7,544 nt of DNA from an uncultured Rhodobacter sp. (GTDB taxonomy: Bacteria > Pseudomonadota > Alphaproteobacteria > Rhodobacterales > Rhodobacteraceae), in NCBI GenBank assembly GCA_937901435.1, contig CALGTJ010000836.1, positions 1-7,544 on the forward strand. The letters are read 5' to 3'. Made by a program: the position numbers and the translations under genes. The notes under the pieces are model-generated. The model had not been told where the DNA came from, did no database searches, and saw only the letters and a program-made list of their open reading frames with translations. Positions 1-6,092 of the stretch are shown here, one piece after another. Numbering within the stretch: the first letter of the stretch is position 1; every line of letters begins with the position of its first letter.

Positions 1-146
1 TGAACGAATTAGAGCACGCGCATATCTTTATCGGCCAGCAGGAACGCCGGATCGCCGCGTTGTCGCAGGACAATACGGCCTTGCATGATCTGATCGCCCA
101 ACTTGCCGCCCGTCTGGATAACCTCGAGGGGCGGACTTCGAAGTAG
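1..146 (+). CDS. 3' part (possibly nearly all) of a small coiled-coil-like protein
   Basis: An open frame runs from the left edge to a TAG at 144-146. It reads NELEHAHIFIGQQERRIAAL and then continues QDNTALHDLIAQLAARLDNL before ending EGRTSK. The first two bases are TG, so an ATG whose A lies just outside the window would give a complete 48-residue protein; a longer upstream N-terminus is equally possible. The peptide has no cysteines. Leu, Ile and Ala recur at roughly heptad spacing among charged and Gln residues, which suggests an amphipathic helix or coiled coil of the kind seen in SlyX-like small proteins or in the tail of a larger protein. I do not recognise the family and assign no function. 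It converges on the malonate operon, with 88 nt between the two stop codons. Confidence 0.5.
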   Translation, partial: NELEHAHIFIGQQERRIAALSQDNTALHDLIAQLAARLDNLEGRTSK

Positions 147-185
147 CCGTCGGAAATAGCCCCTTTATCTGTCTCAGCGGACGCA

Positions 186-245
186 ACCGCCTGCGGCACC
201 TTGAGCGTGGGTATAGTGGCGCTACCGCCTGCGGCTACTTGAGCG
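186..245. repeat. Direct repeat at and behind the 3' end of matB
   Basis: Two 22-nt copies, at 186-207 and 224-245, match at 20 of 22 positions and start 38 nt apart. Each begins ACCGCCTGCGGC and ends CTTGAGCG on the plus strand; they differ only at two central bases (AC versus TA). The right copy covers the last two codons and the TAG stop of matB. The left copy lies in the non-coding gap and lacks the stop. The shared CCGCCTGCGG can form only a short GC stem and no T-run follows, so this is not a clear terminator. It may be a remnant of a dispersed GC-rich intergenic repeat or a local duplication of the gene end. Confidence 0.7.
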
Positions 246-1749
246 CGAAGAGATCCTGATACGCGTCGCGCAGTTGTTTTTTCTGCACTTTGCCCATGGC
301 GTTGCGGGGCAGTTCGGGCAGAACGATCAGCTTTTGCGGCAGTTTGAAGCGGGCAAGAGAGGTCGAGATGTTGGCCTTGATCGCGTCCAGATCGGGCGTC
401 GCCCCGGCTTTGGCGACAAGGATGCCGACAACTGTCTCGCCAAAATCCGGATGGGGCACGCCGATGACAGCGCTTTCCAACACGCCCTCGGCCTCGTCCA
501 GCAGCAATTCGATCTCTTTGGGATAGATGTTGTAGCCCCCCGAGATGATAAGATCCTTGTTGCGCCCGACGATCGACAGATAGCCGTCGGAATCGATCTG
601 CCCGAGGTCTCCGGTGATGAAAAACCCGCTCTCGCGCAGTTCCTCGGCGGTTTTTTCGGGCATTTGCCAATAGCCTTTGAACACATTCGGCCCGCGCACC
701 TCGATCTCGCCGATCTCGCCCTGTGGCAGGTCCGCGCCATTGGCGTCGGTGATGCGGATCTCGATGCCGGGCAGGGGAAAGCCAACCGTGCCCGCGCGCC
801 GCTCTCCGTCATAGGGGTTCGAGGTGTTCATGTTGGTTTCGGTCATTCCGTAGCGTTCCAGAATGCGGTGCCCGGTGCGGGTTTCAAATTGCACGTGGGT
901 ATCGGCCAGCAAGGGCGCGGAACCAGAGACGAACAGGCGCATATGGGCGGTGGCGTCCTTGGTAAAGCGCGCCTCGTCCAGCAGGCGGGTGTAGAATGTC
1001 GGCACGCCCATCAGCGTTGTTGCCTCTGGCAGGCGGTCAAGGATCACGTCCACGTCGAATTTCGGCAGGAAGATCATCTGCCCCCCTGCGAGCAGGGTGA
1101 TGTTAGAGGCGACGAACAGGCCATGGGTGTGAAAGATCGGCAGCGCGTGCAGCAGCACGTCATCGGCGTTAAAGCGCCATTCCTGCCGTAGGGCCTGTGC
1201 GTTGGACAAAAGGTTGGCTTGGGTCAGCATCGCGCCCTTAGAGCGTCCGGTCGTGCCAGAGGTATAGAGGAAGGCGGCCAGATCATCCTCTGCGCGGTCC
1301 ACGGTGGCGAAGGCCTTTGGCAGTGTCTGAGACAGGGCGGGGAAAGAGCCTGTGCCGTCTGCGCCCATGGTTTCCAGCCGCGCGCCGCAGGCGGTGGCAA
1401 CGGGGGCAAGGCTGTCGGATGTCCGGGGATCACACAGCACCAGCGTCGCGCCGCTGTCCTGCACGAAATAGGCGACCTCATCCGCCGTGTAGGCGGTGTT
1501 GAGCGGCAGAAACACAACGCCCGCCTGCACACAGGCCGCATAAAGCGCCAGAGCCTCTGGTGATTTGGCGATCTGCGCGGCAAGGCGGTCGCCCGGTTTC
1601 AAGCCACTGTCGACAAGCACATGTGCGTATTGCGCGGCAAGCCCCAGAAACGCGTCATGGGTCATCTCGCCGCCGTCGGGCAGGCGCAGGAACACAGTCG
1701 GTTTGCCCAGATGCTGACCAAAGAGGTGATCGTAGAGCGGGTTTGACAT
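235..1749 (-). CDS. matB: Malonyl-CoA synthetase (malonate--CoA ligase)
   Basis: This 504-residue cytoplasmic enzyme of the ANL (acyl-CoA synthetase) superfamily is predicted to convert malonate, CoA and ATP to malonyl-CoA, AMP and PPi. The AMP-binding core motifs are intact: the P-loop YTSGTTGRSKG at 162-172, RYGMTET at 299-305, the ATP-ribose Asp in TGDL at 379-382, hinge-region Arg396 in GRNKDL, and the C-terminal catalytic Lys487 in PRNAMGKVQ. The stretches HALPIFHTHGLF, GVPTFYTRLL, ERYGMTETNMNTSNPY and RGPNVFKGYW resemble rhizobial MatB as I recall it, and the length is the usual one. Arg255 in FYTRLL is a candidate for contacting the distal malonate carboxylate (inference). The ATG at 1749 follows AGGA (1757-1760) by 7 nt, and this Shine-Dalgarno overlaps the matA stop, so translation is probably coupled. 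It is the last operon gene. Malonate specificity rests on both resemblance and the adjacent decarboxylase. Confidence 0.93.
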   Translation of the reverse strand: MSNPLYDHLFGQHLGKPTVFLRLPDGGEMTHDAFLGLAAQYAHVLVDSGLKPGDRLAAQIAKSPEALALYAACVQAGVVFLPLNTAYTADEVAYFVQDSGATLVLCDPRTSDSLAPVATACGARLETMGADGTGSFPALSQTLPKAFATVDRAEDDLAAFLYTSGTTGRSKGAMLTQANLLSNAQALRQEWRFNADDVLLHALPIFHTHGLFVASNITLLAGGQMIFLPKFDVDVILDRLPEATTLMGVPTFYTRLLDEARFTKDATAHMRLFVSGSAPLLADTHVQFETRTGHRILERYGMTETNMNTSNPYDGERRAGTVGFPLPGIEIRITDANGADLPQGEIGEIEVRGPNVFKGYWQMPEKTAEELRESGFFITGDLGQIDSDGYLSIVGRNKDLIISGGYNIYPKEIELLLDEAEGVLESAVIGVPHPDFGETVVGILVAKAGATPDLDAIKANISTSLARFKLPQKLIVLPELPRNAMGKVQKKQLRDAYQDLFALK

Positions 1750-1758
1750 GGGATATTC

Positions 1759-2994
1759 CTAGGCTTTTGGGGTAAGTGATGCAGAGAGCGCGCGCACCTC
1801 GGCAGAGGCGGCGACCGTGTTTTCAGTCACGAATTTCTCGTGATTTTGTGCGATTTGCGCCAGATCGTAAAGATAGTTCACCATGGTGCCGCCCGATTGG
1901 GCCAGCCCGTTGGCAGAGGTGTCCGCGCCTGCGTGCACCGCATGGACCCGCGCGCCATTGCCAAGGTGAAAGCGCGCGACCGGGTCAAGCGGGGTGCCGT
2001 CGGCGCGTTTCGCCTCTAGCAGGTATTGGGCGGCGAGAGCGTGCGCGTCAGCCTCTTGCAGGGCGGGGTCGGCGGTCTCAAGCCACGCGTTCAGGCCCGG
2101 AATGGGAGACAGCGTCACGAAGGTCTTGAGGTTCGGCATATCGCGCGACAGATCCGCGACAACCTGCTTGATCAGAGAGTTGCCAAAGGAAATCCCCGCC
2201 AGCCCCTCCTGGCAGTTGGAAATCGAATAGAACACGGCGGTGTCAGCATCCTGCGGCGCGATCTCTTCGCGCCCGTCCGCCAGCAACGCCTGCACCGAGT
2301 TGGGCACGCCGCGCGTCAGGGCGACTTCGACGAAAATCAGCGGCTCATCGGCCATGGCCGGGTGGAAAAACCCATAACAGCGCCGGTCCATCGGTTGCAG
2401 GCGGCGGCGCAGGTCGTCCCAACTGTGGATCGCGTGAACGGCCTCATAGGCGATGATCTTTTCAAGGATCTCGGCGGGGCTGGACCAGTTGATCGGGCGT
2501 AGCACCAGAAACCCGCGATTGAACCACGACGAGAACAGATGTTTGAAATCCACGTCCAGCGGTTCCAGATCGCGCGTATCGCGCATCAGCGCCAGCAGGT
2601 CCTTGCGCATCCCCACAAGTCGCGCGGTTGCACCGGGAACCTGATTGAGACGGCGGGTCAGTTCCTGACGCTGCGGCTCGCAAGCGATGGCAAAGGCGCG
2701 ATAGGTCGCTTTGGACGGGGTGGCCTGATAGGCGTGCAGGGTCTGCGTGACCTCATCGGCGTCGATTTCCAACTCATGCGTCATAAACTGAAAGAAGGCG
2801 CGCTTTTCGTCGGTGTCCATCTGGGCGTAGCGATCAAGGATCAGCCGCGACAGCGTGCTGCCAGAGACTTCGCCGTGACTGCCCAGCAGATCGCGCGCCA
2901 GATCGGTCGCATCGCGCCCCTTGGCCTCGTCCGATAGGGCGCTGCGATAGCGCCTCTCGAACACGGTAGATATCAGATCTCCGAAAAAGCTCAT
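1759..2994 (-). CDS. matA: Malonyl-CoA decarboxylase
   Basis: A predicted 411-residue cytoplasmic enzyme that converts malonyl-CoA to acetyl-CoA and CO2, feeding malonate carbon into central metabolism. An N-terminal helical region (about residues 8-100) precedes the GNAT-like catalytic domain. Visible family signatures are FFHPAMADEPLIFVEVALT at 209-227, YSISNCQEGLAGISFGNSLI at 256-275, TLSPIPGLNAWL at 294-305 and RFHLGNGA at 341-348. Ser296 and His343 fall where the catalytic Ser and His of human MLYCD lie (SLSPIPG and RFHLRNGA motifs). The frame is open upstream to 3051, but I choose the internal ATG at 2994: MSFFGDL is a natural N-terminus, the extra 19 residues would lie inside matM, and this ATG forms an ATGA overlap with the matM stop. 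A G-rich stretch (GGGGGC) lies about 6 nt upstream. Length fits the bacterial family. Confidence 0.94.
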   Translation of the reverse strand: MSFFGDLISTVFERRYRSALSDEAKGRDATDLARDLLGSHGEVSGSTLSRLILDRYAQMDTDEKRAFFQFMTHELEIDADEVTQTLHAYQATPSKATYRAFAIACEPQRQELTRRLNQVPGATARLVGMRKDLLALMRDTRDLEPLDVDFKHLFSSWFNRGFLVLRPINWSSPAEILEKIIAYEAVHAIHSWDDLRRRLQPMDRRCYGFFHPAMADEPLIFVEVALTRGVPNSVQALLADGREEIAPQDADTAVFYSISNCQEGLAGISFGNSLIKQVVADLSRDMPNLKTFVTLSPIPGLNAWLETADPALQEADAHALAAQYLLEAKRADGTPLDPVARFHLGNGARVHAVHAGADTSANGLAQSGGTMVNYLYDLAQIAQNHEKFVTENTVAASAEVRALSASLTPKA

Positions 2995-4307
2995 CGTGCC
3001 GCCCCCATGACAGCGTCGGGCAGCCATGTGGCCAGGCCGGGAAACAGGCACAGCAGCAGGATCGCCAGCACCATGCAGGCCACAAAGGGCAGCGACCCCA
3101 TCAGGATGGTTTTTAGCGAAATGTCAGGTGCAATGCCGTTGATGACATAGAGGTTCAGACCGACGGGGGGCGAGATCAGGCCGATTTCCATGTTGATGGT
3201 CAGGATCACAGCGAACCAGATCGGGTCGAACCCGGCGGTCAGGATGATCGGCATCAGGATCGGGGCGGCCATCAGGATCACGGCGACGGGGGGCAGAAAG
3301 AAGCCCGCGATCAGCAGGAACACATTGACCGCGCCCATCAGGACCCAGCGGTTCACATCCAGCGTGCCGATCCATTCGGCAATGCTTTGCGTGATGAATA
3401 GGCTGGACAGCATATAGGAAAACACACCAGCGGCGGCGATGATGAACAGGATCATCACGCTTTCCTTGGTGCTGTCACGCAGCACGACCCACAGATCCTT
3501 TGGGTTCCAGAGCCGATAGATGATCATCGCGATCAGCAGACACAGCAAGGCCCCCACGGCGGCGGTTTCCGAAGGCGTCGCCACTCCGCCATACATGGCG
3601 TAAAGCACGCCGACGATGATGGCGAGGAAGGGCAGGACGCGGGGCAGGATCTCGAACTTTTGCTTCCACGTGTAATTGCCCGAGGCCAACAGCACCTTGT
3701 CGCCAGAACGCCATGTGGAATAGAGCGACCAGGCCATGAACAGCGTCACCAGCAGCAAACCGGGAATGACGCCTGCAAGGAACAGACGGCCAATCGAGGT
3801 CTCTGTGGCGATGCCATACACGATCATCGTGACAGACGGCGGGATGAGAATGCCAAGGGTGCCGCCGGCGGCGATAGAGCCTGCGGCGACGCCGTCCGGA
3901 TAGCCGCGCTTGCGCATCTCGGGGATGCCCATCTTGCCAATGGCGGCACAGGTGGCGGGGCTGGACCCTGACATCGCCGCAAACAGCGCGCAGGCCCCGA
4001 GGTTGGAAATCACCAGACCGCCGGGCACACGGGTCAGCCAGCGCTCCAACGCTTCATACAGATCCGCCCCCGCACGGGTCGAGGCAATCGACGACCCCAT
4101 GATGATGAACATCGGGATCGACAGCAGCGCAAAGTTGTCAAGCTTGCCAAACAGGATTTCCGGGATCAGCTCTAACGAGCGCATCCCGTCGAACACCATC
4201 AGGAACCCGGCAGAGACGATCAGCAGGCCAAGGGCGACAGAGACGCCCGAAAAGAGCACGGCAATGGTAGAGACGGCCACAATGCCGCCCAGCGTAAGCG
4301 GATCCAT
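2991..4307 (-). CDS. matM: TRAP transporter large permease (DctM-like), probably for malonate
   Basis: A 438-residue inner-membrane protein and the main transport subunit of a tripartite ATP-independent periplasmic (TRAP) transporter, which normally uses a sodium or proton gradient. It is hydrophobic throughout, with many predicted transmembrane helices. Family-typical segments are LSIPMFIIMG (62-71), ALFAAMSGSSPATCAAIGK (107-125), GTLGILIPPSVTMIVYG (149-165), and GLISPPVGLNLYVI (376-389) in the C-terminal half. The two PP-containing re-entrant-type segments are intact. The ATG at 4307 shares one base with the matQ stop (TGATG), and GGAGGA at 4314-4319 within the matQ 3' end lies 6 nt upstream. 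Its own stop overlaps the matA start by 4 nt (ATGA). These junctions imply coupled translation of permease and enzyme genes. The family is certain; malonate as substrate is inferred from context. Confidence 0.95.
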   Translation of the reverse strand: MDPLTLGGIVAVSTIAVLFSGVSVALGLLIVSAGFLMVFDGMRSLELIPEILFGKLDNFALLSIPMFIIMGSSIASTRAGADLYEALERWLTRVPGGLVISNLGACALFAAMSGSSPATCAAIGKMGIPEMRKRGYPDGVAAGSIAAGGTLGILIPPSVTMIVYGIATETSIGRLFLAGVIPGLLLVTLFMAWSLYSTWRSGDKVLLASGNYTWKQKFEILPRVLPFLAIIVGVLYAMYGGVATPSETAAVGALLCLLIAMIIYRLWNPKDLWVVLRDSTKESVMILFIIAAAGVFSYMLSSLFITQSIAEWIGTLDVNRWVLMGAVNVFLLIAGFFLPPVAVILMAAPILMPIILTAGFDPIWFAVILTINMEIGLISPPVGLNLYVINGIAPDISLKTILMGSLPFVACMVLAILLLCLFPGLATWLPDAVMGAAR

Positions 4308-4855
4308 CAGGCGTCCTCCAGTCCGAAAGGGGTGTCGACTTTGATCACCACGGCGACCAGATCACCGATCAATTGCAGCAGGAACAGGGCAAAGCCGATG
4401 GGCAGCGCCGCATAGGGGATCCACAGGCGGACGCCCCAGACCGTGTCGGATTTCCAGTTGCGCTCCCACGCGAGATGCCAGAATTCGTAGCCGTACCAGA
4501 GGATCAGCGCGACCATGGCGATGGACAGGGACAGGGTGAACAGCGACAGCACGTAGCGCGCGCGCGGTTTCAGGGCGATCGGGATCAGATCCACGTTCAC
4601 ATGGCCCCGCAAGTGCTGCACATAGGGCAGGCCGACAAGGGTCGAGGCGATGGCAAGGTAGATCACCGCCTCGGTCTGCCAGACGGTCGAGCCGTTCAGC
4701 ACAAAGCGGATAAAGATCATCTGGCAGGTGATGAACACCGCCGCGACGATCATCGCCGCAGAGCACCATCCGGCAAGGGTAGAGAGAGCAGCCACAAAAC
4801 GCAGAAACGGGTTTTCGCCGGTTCGCGCCGCGACGGCTGAGCTTTGGCCAGCCAT
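4307..4855 (-). CDS. matQ: TRAP transporter small permease (DctQ-like), probably for malonate
   Basis: A 182-residue inner-membrane subunit that pairs with the large permease in TRAP transporters. Four hydrophobic segments appear at about 27-49, 62-80, 102-124 and 145-168, the standard DctQ topology. The loop after the second contains RGHVNVDL (83-90), a typical DctQ feature, followed by the basic stretch KPRAR. ATG at 4855 has GGAGGA (4863-4868) 7 nt upstream. The first 26 residues are polar and slightly longer than needed, but no better start is visible. It follows matP after 95 nt containing a hairpin, so it may be expressed less than matP, and it overlaps matM by one base. Specificity is assigned from the operon only. 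Confidence 0.94.
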   Translation of the reverse strand: MAGQSSAVAARTGENPFLRFVAALSTLAGWCSAAMIVAAVFITCQMIFIRFVLNGSTVWQTEAVIYLAIASTLVGLPYVQHLRGHVNVDLIPIALKPRARYVLSLFTLSLSIAMVALILWYGYEFWHLAWERNWKSDTVWGVRLWIPYAALPIGFALFLLQLIGDLVAVVIKVDTPFGLEDA

Positions 4856-4870
4856 TGCACAGTCCTCCGG

Positions 4871-4913
4871 GTTTGACAGGGAGTTTGACAGGAAAGAGAC
4901 AGGAAAGAAACAG
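4871..4913. repeat. Short imperfect tandem repeat in the matP-matQ gap
   Basis: Four adjacent units of about 10-12 nt are built on a GACAGG core on the plus strand: GTTTGACAGG (4871-4880), GAGTTTGACAGG (4881-4892), AAAGAGACAGG (4893-4903) and AAAGAAACAG (4904-4913). On the transcribed strand they give a pyrimidine-rich run with recurring CCTGTC directly after the hairpin at 4913-4939 and just before the matQ Shine-Dalgarno. They could arise by replication slippage, or serve as the U-rich tail of an attenuator or as a nuclease stop. No function can be assigned from sequence alone. Confidence 0.6.
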
Positions 4914-4939
4914 CGGCCCGCCGGATGTCCGGGGGCCGC
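4913..4939 (-). terminator. GC-rich hairpin between matP and matQ (attenuator or mRNA-stabilising element)
   Basis: On the minus strand the outer arms GCGGCCC and GGGCCGC pair perfectly (7 bp). An inner CCGG/CCGG stem (4 bp), with one bulged base and an ACAT tetraloop, completes the hairpin. It starts 11 nt after the matP TAA stop. The following transcript begins UGUUUCUUUCC, U-rich but interrupted, so termination would probably be partial. In TRAP operons the binding protein is usually needed in excess over the membrane subunits. A hairpin here would suit premature termination or 3' protection of a matP-only transcript. That role is inferred; the structure is visible directly. Confidence 0.65.
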
Positions 4940-4950
4940 CTTTGGTGGTC

Positions 4951-5949
4951 TTATTCGACGGCAAGGGCCAGATCGAGCAAGGCTTGTCCGTCGGGGACTT
5001 CTTCGACGAAGGCCTTATACGAGGTTTCCTGTGCCAGCGCGCGCCATGCGTCAAAATCCGCAGGCGACATCTGGGCAATCTCGACACCGGCGTCGGCAAA
5101 GACTTTGGCAGAGGCGTCGTCTTCTTTCTTGGCTTCGTCCAGATAATAGGCCTGCGCCTTGGCAGAGGCTTCCAGCAGGGCGGTCTGTTGCTCGGCACTC
5201 AGACCGTCGAAGGTGGATTTGTTCATCAGCAGCGGCTGATACATGAACCAAAGCGCGACCTCACCGGCAGGAGTATAGCAGGCGGTTTGTTCATAGATGC
5301 GATAGGACACGAAGGACGAGGACGAGGTGTTGACCGCATTGAGAACGCCGGTCTGCATGGCGTTATAAATCTCTGACGAGGCCATAGAGGCGATAGAGGC
5401 ACCAGCCCCGGCCAGCATCTGTTCAAACGCCTTGCCAGCGGCGCGGGTTTGCAGGCCAGCCACGTCCTCTGGCTTGGTGACGCATTTGTCCTTGCCGGCA
5501 AAGCCACCGGCCAGATAGCCATGCACCAGAACCATCACATCGTCTTCGGCCATCTTGGCCTCTAGCGCGTCCATGAAGGGCGAGTCCGACAGGCGCGCGG
5601 CGTGGTCGTGGTTTTTCACAAGGCCGGGCATCAGCGTCAGGTTATAGGACGGCTGCTGGCCCCCGGCATAGCTGAGCGGCAGGACAGTCATGTCCAACTG
5701 GCCCCGGCTAAGCGGGCGATACTGCTCGCGCGCCTTGAACAGCGAGGACGAGCCGAAAATCTTGATGTCCAGATCGACATCGGCCGCGGCCACATCGTCG
5801 GCGACCATCTGTGCGACCTTGTGGCGGATGTCGTTATTGGACCACTGGTGCGACAGGCGCAGTTCGGTGGCGTTCGCGATCGACCCTGTCGCAAGGCACA
5901 GCAGCGTGGCGGCGGTCGCGAAAAGCTTTGGTTTGGACGTGAGTGTCAT
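4951..5949 (-). CDS. matP: TRAP transporter periplasmic solute-binding protein (DctP-like), probably malonate-binding
   Basis: A 332-residue exported protein that should capture the substrate in the periplasm and deliver it to MatQM. Residues 1-27 form a signal peptide: basic KPK, hydrophobic core ATAATLLCLATG, then the AxA-type site IANA before TELRL. The mature part shows the DctP-family layout: LRLSHQWSNNDIRHKVAQM near the N-terminus, LFKAREQYRPLSRGQLDM in the middle, and LQTRAAGKAF containing Arg169, the likely carboxylate-binding arginine. It continues SSEIYNAMQTGVLNAVNTSS, where many relatives have a G-x-x-D-G turn; here it is GVLNA. ATG at 5949 has GGGAGG (5959-5964) 9 nt upstream. It is the first operon gene and diverges from the regulator. 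Binding-protein identity is secure; malonate is inferred from the enzymes downstream. Confidence 0.93.
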   Translation of the reverse strand: MTLTSKPKLFATAATLLCLATGSIANATELRLSHQWSNNDIRHKVAQMVADDVAAADVDLDIKIFGSSSLFKAREQYRPLSRGQLDMTVLPLSYAGGQQPSYNLTLMPGLVKNHDHAARLSDSPFMDALEAKMAEDDVMVLVHGYLAGGFAGKDKCVTKPEDVAGLQTRAAGKAFEQMLAGAGASIASMASSEIYNAMQTGVLNAVNTSSSSFVSYRIYEQTACYTPAGEVALWFMYQPLLMNKSTFDGLSAEQQTALLEASAKAQAYYLDEAKKEDDASAKVFADAGVEIAQMSPADFDAWRALAQETSYKAFVEEVPDGQALLDLALAVE

Positions 5950-5987
5950 TGGTGGTATCCTCCCGGTTGTGCCACGGTTTGCCCCAT
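5946..5987 (-). other. Possible leader ORF overlapping the matP start
   Basis: An ATG at 5987 opens a 13-codon frame encoding MGQTVAQPGGYHQ. Its TGA overlaps the matP ATG in an ATGA arrangement, the same geometry as the matM-matA junction. Its start codon lies inside the 5' arm of the leader hairpin at 5971-5990. It has no convincing Shine-Dalgarno of its own, and the matP ribosome site lies inside it. It may be a chance ORF or a translationally coupled leader. The peptide has no run of regulatory codons that would suggest classical attenuation. Confidence 0.2.
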
Positions 5988-5990
5988 GGC
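5971..5990 (-). promoter_or_regulatory. Leader hairpin just upstream of the matP ribosome-binding site
   Basis: In matP mRNA, GCCAUGG and CCGUGGC can pair over 7 bp (one G-U wobble) around the loop GGCAAA. The stem ends 6 nt before the GGGAGG Shine-Dalgarno at 5959-5964, leaving that site unpaired. It could insulate or stabilise the 5' end of the message. It matches no riboswitch that I recognise and is too small to be one. Confidence 0.35.
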
Positions 5991-6034
5991 TCTACGATTC
6001 TGACCGTTTCACGCTTTGTATCTCTCGTCAATAA

Positions 6035-6048
6035 TCTTGTATACAATA
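6035..6048. promoter_or_regulatory. Probable operator for the GntR regulator (MatR/GtrA-type site)
   Basis: Within the 143-bp divergent region, 6037-6046 is the perfect 10-bp palindrome TTGTATACAA. The extended site TCTTGTA/TACAATA matches the MatR target I recall from Rhizobium leguminosarum bv. trifolii (TCTTGTA/TACACGA) at 12 of 14 positions. Such palindromes are also typical of FCD-type GntR proteins. The site lies about 88 bp from the matP ATG and 47 bp from the regulator ATG, so one dimer could affect both genes. Two related hexamers, TTGTAT at 6016-6021 and TTGCAT at 6058-6063, are each spaced exactly 21 bp from it. A possible -10 for the regulator is TATATT (6054-6059), but its -35 is not clear. 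For matP, no convincing -35/-10 pair is visible. Confidence 0.75.
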
Positions 6049-6092
6049 ATGCCTATATTGCATTCGTGACTTTTGCGTAGTAGCGGTTTGAT

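Noticed and set aside
1..146. Naming the left-edge protein SlyX
   Set aside because: It is short and coiled-coil-like, as SlyX is, but I cannot identify diagnostic residues and the start is outside the window.
274..1191. 305-codon plus-strand ORF opposite matB
   Set aside because: It lies wholly antisense to a gene with every family motif intact. Its composition (Gln/His/Gly/Arg-rich) is the usual shadow of a high-GC gene, and it has no recognisable domain.
1759..3051. Longer 430-residue form of MatA starting inside matM
   Set aside because: The extra 19 residues (MPVSRPGHM...) are the out-of-frame matM end. The ATG at 2994 gives the usual ATGA coupling and the normal N-terminus.
4855..5376. 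173-codon plus-strand ORF opposite matP and the matP-matQ gap
   Set aside because: It covers the hairpin and repeats and lies opposite a secure solute-binding protein. Gly/Arg-rich shadow composition.
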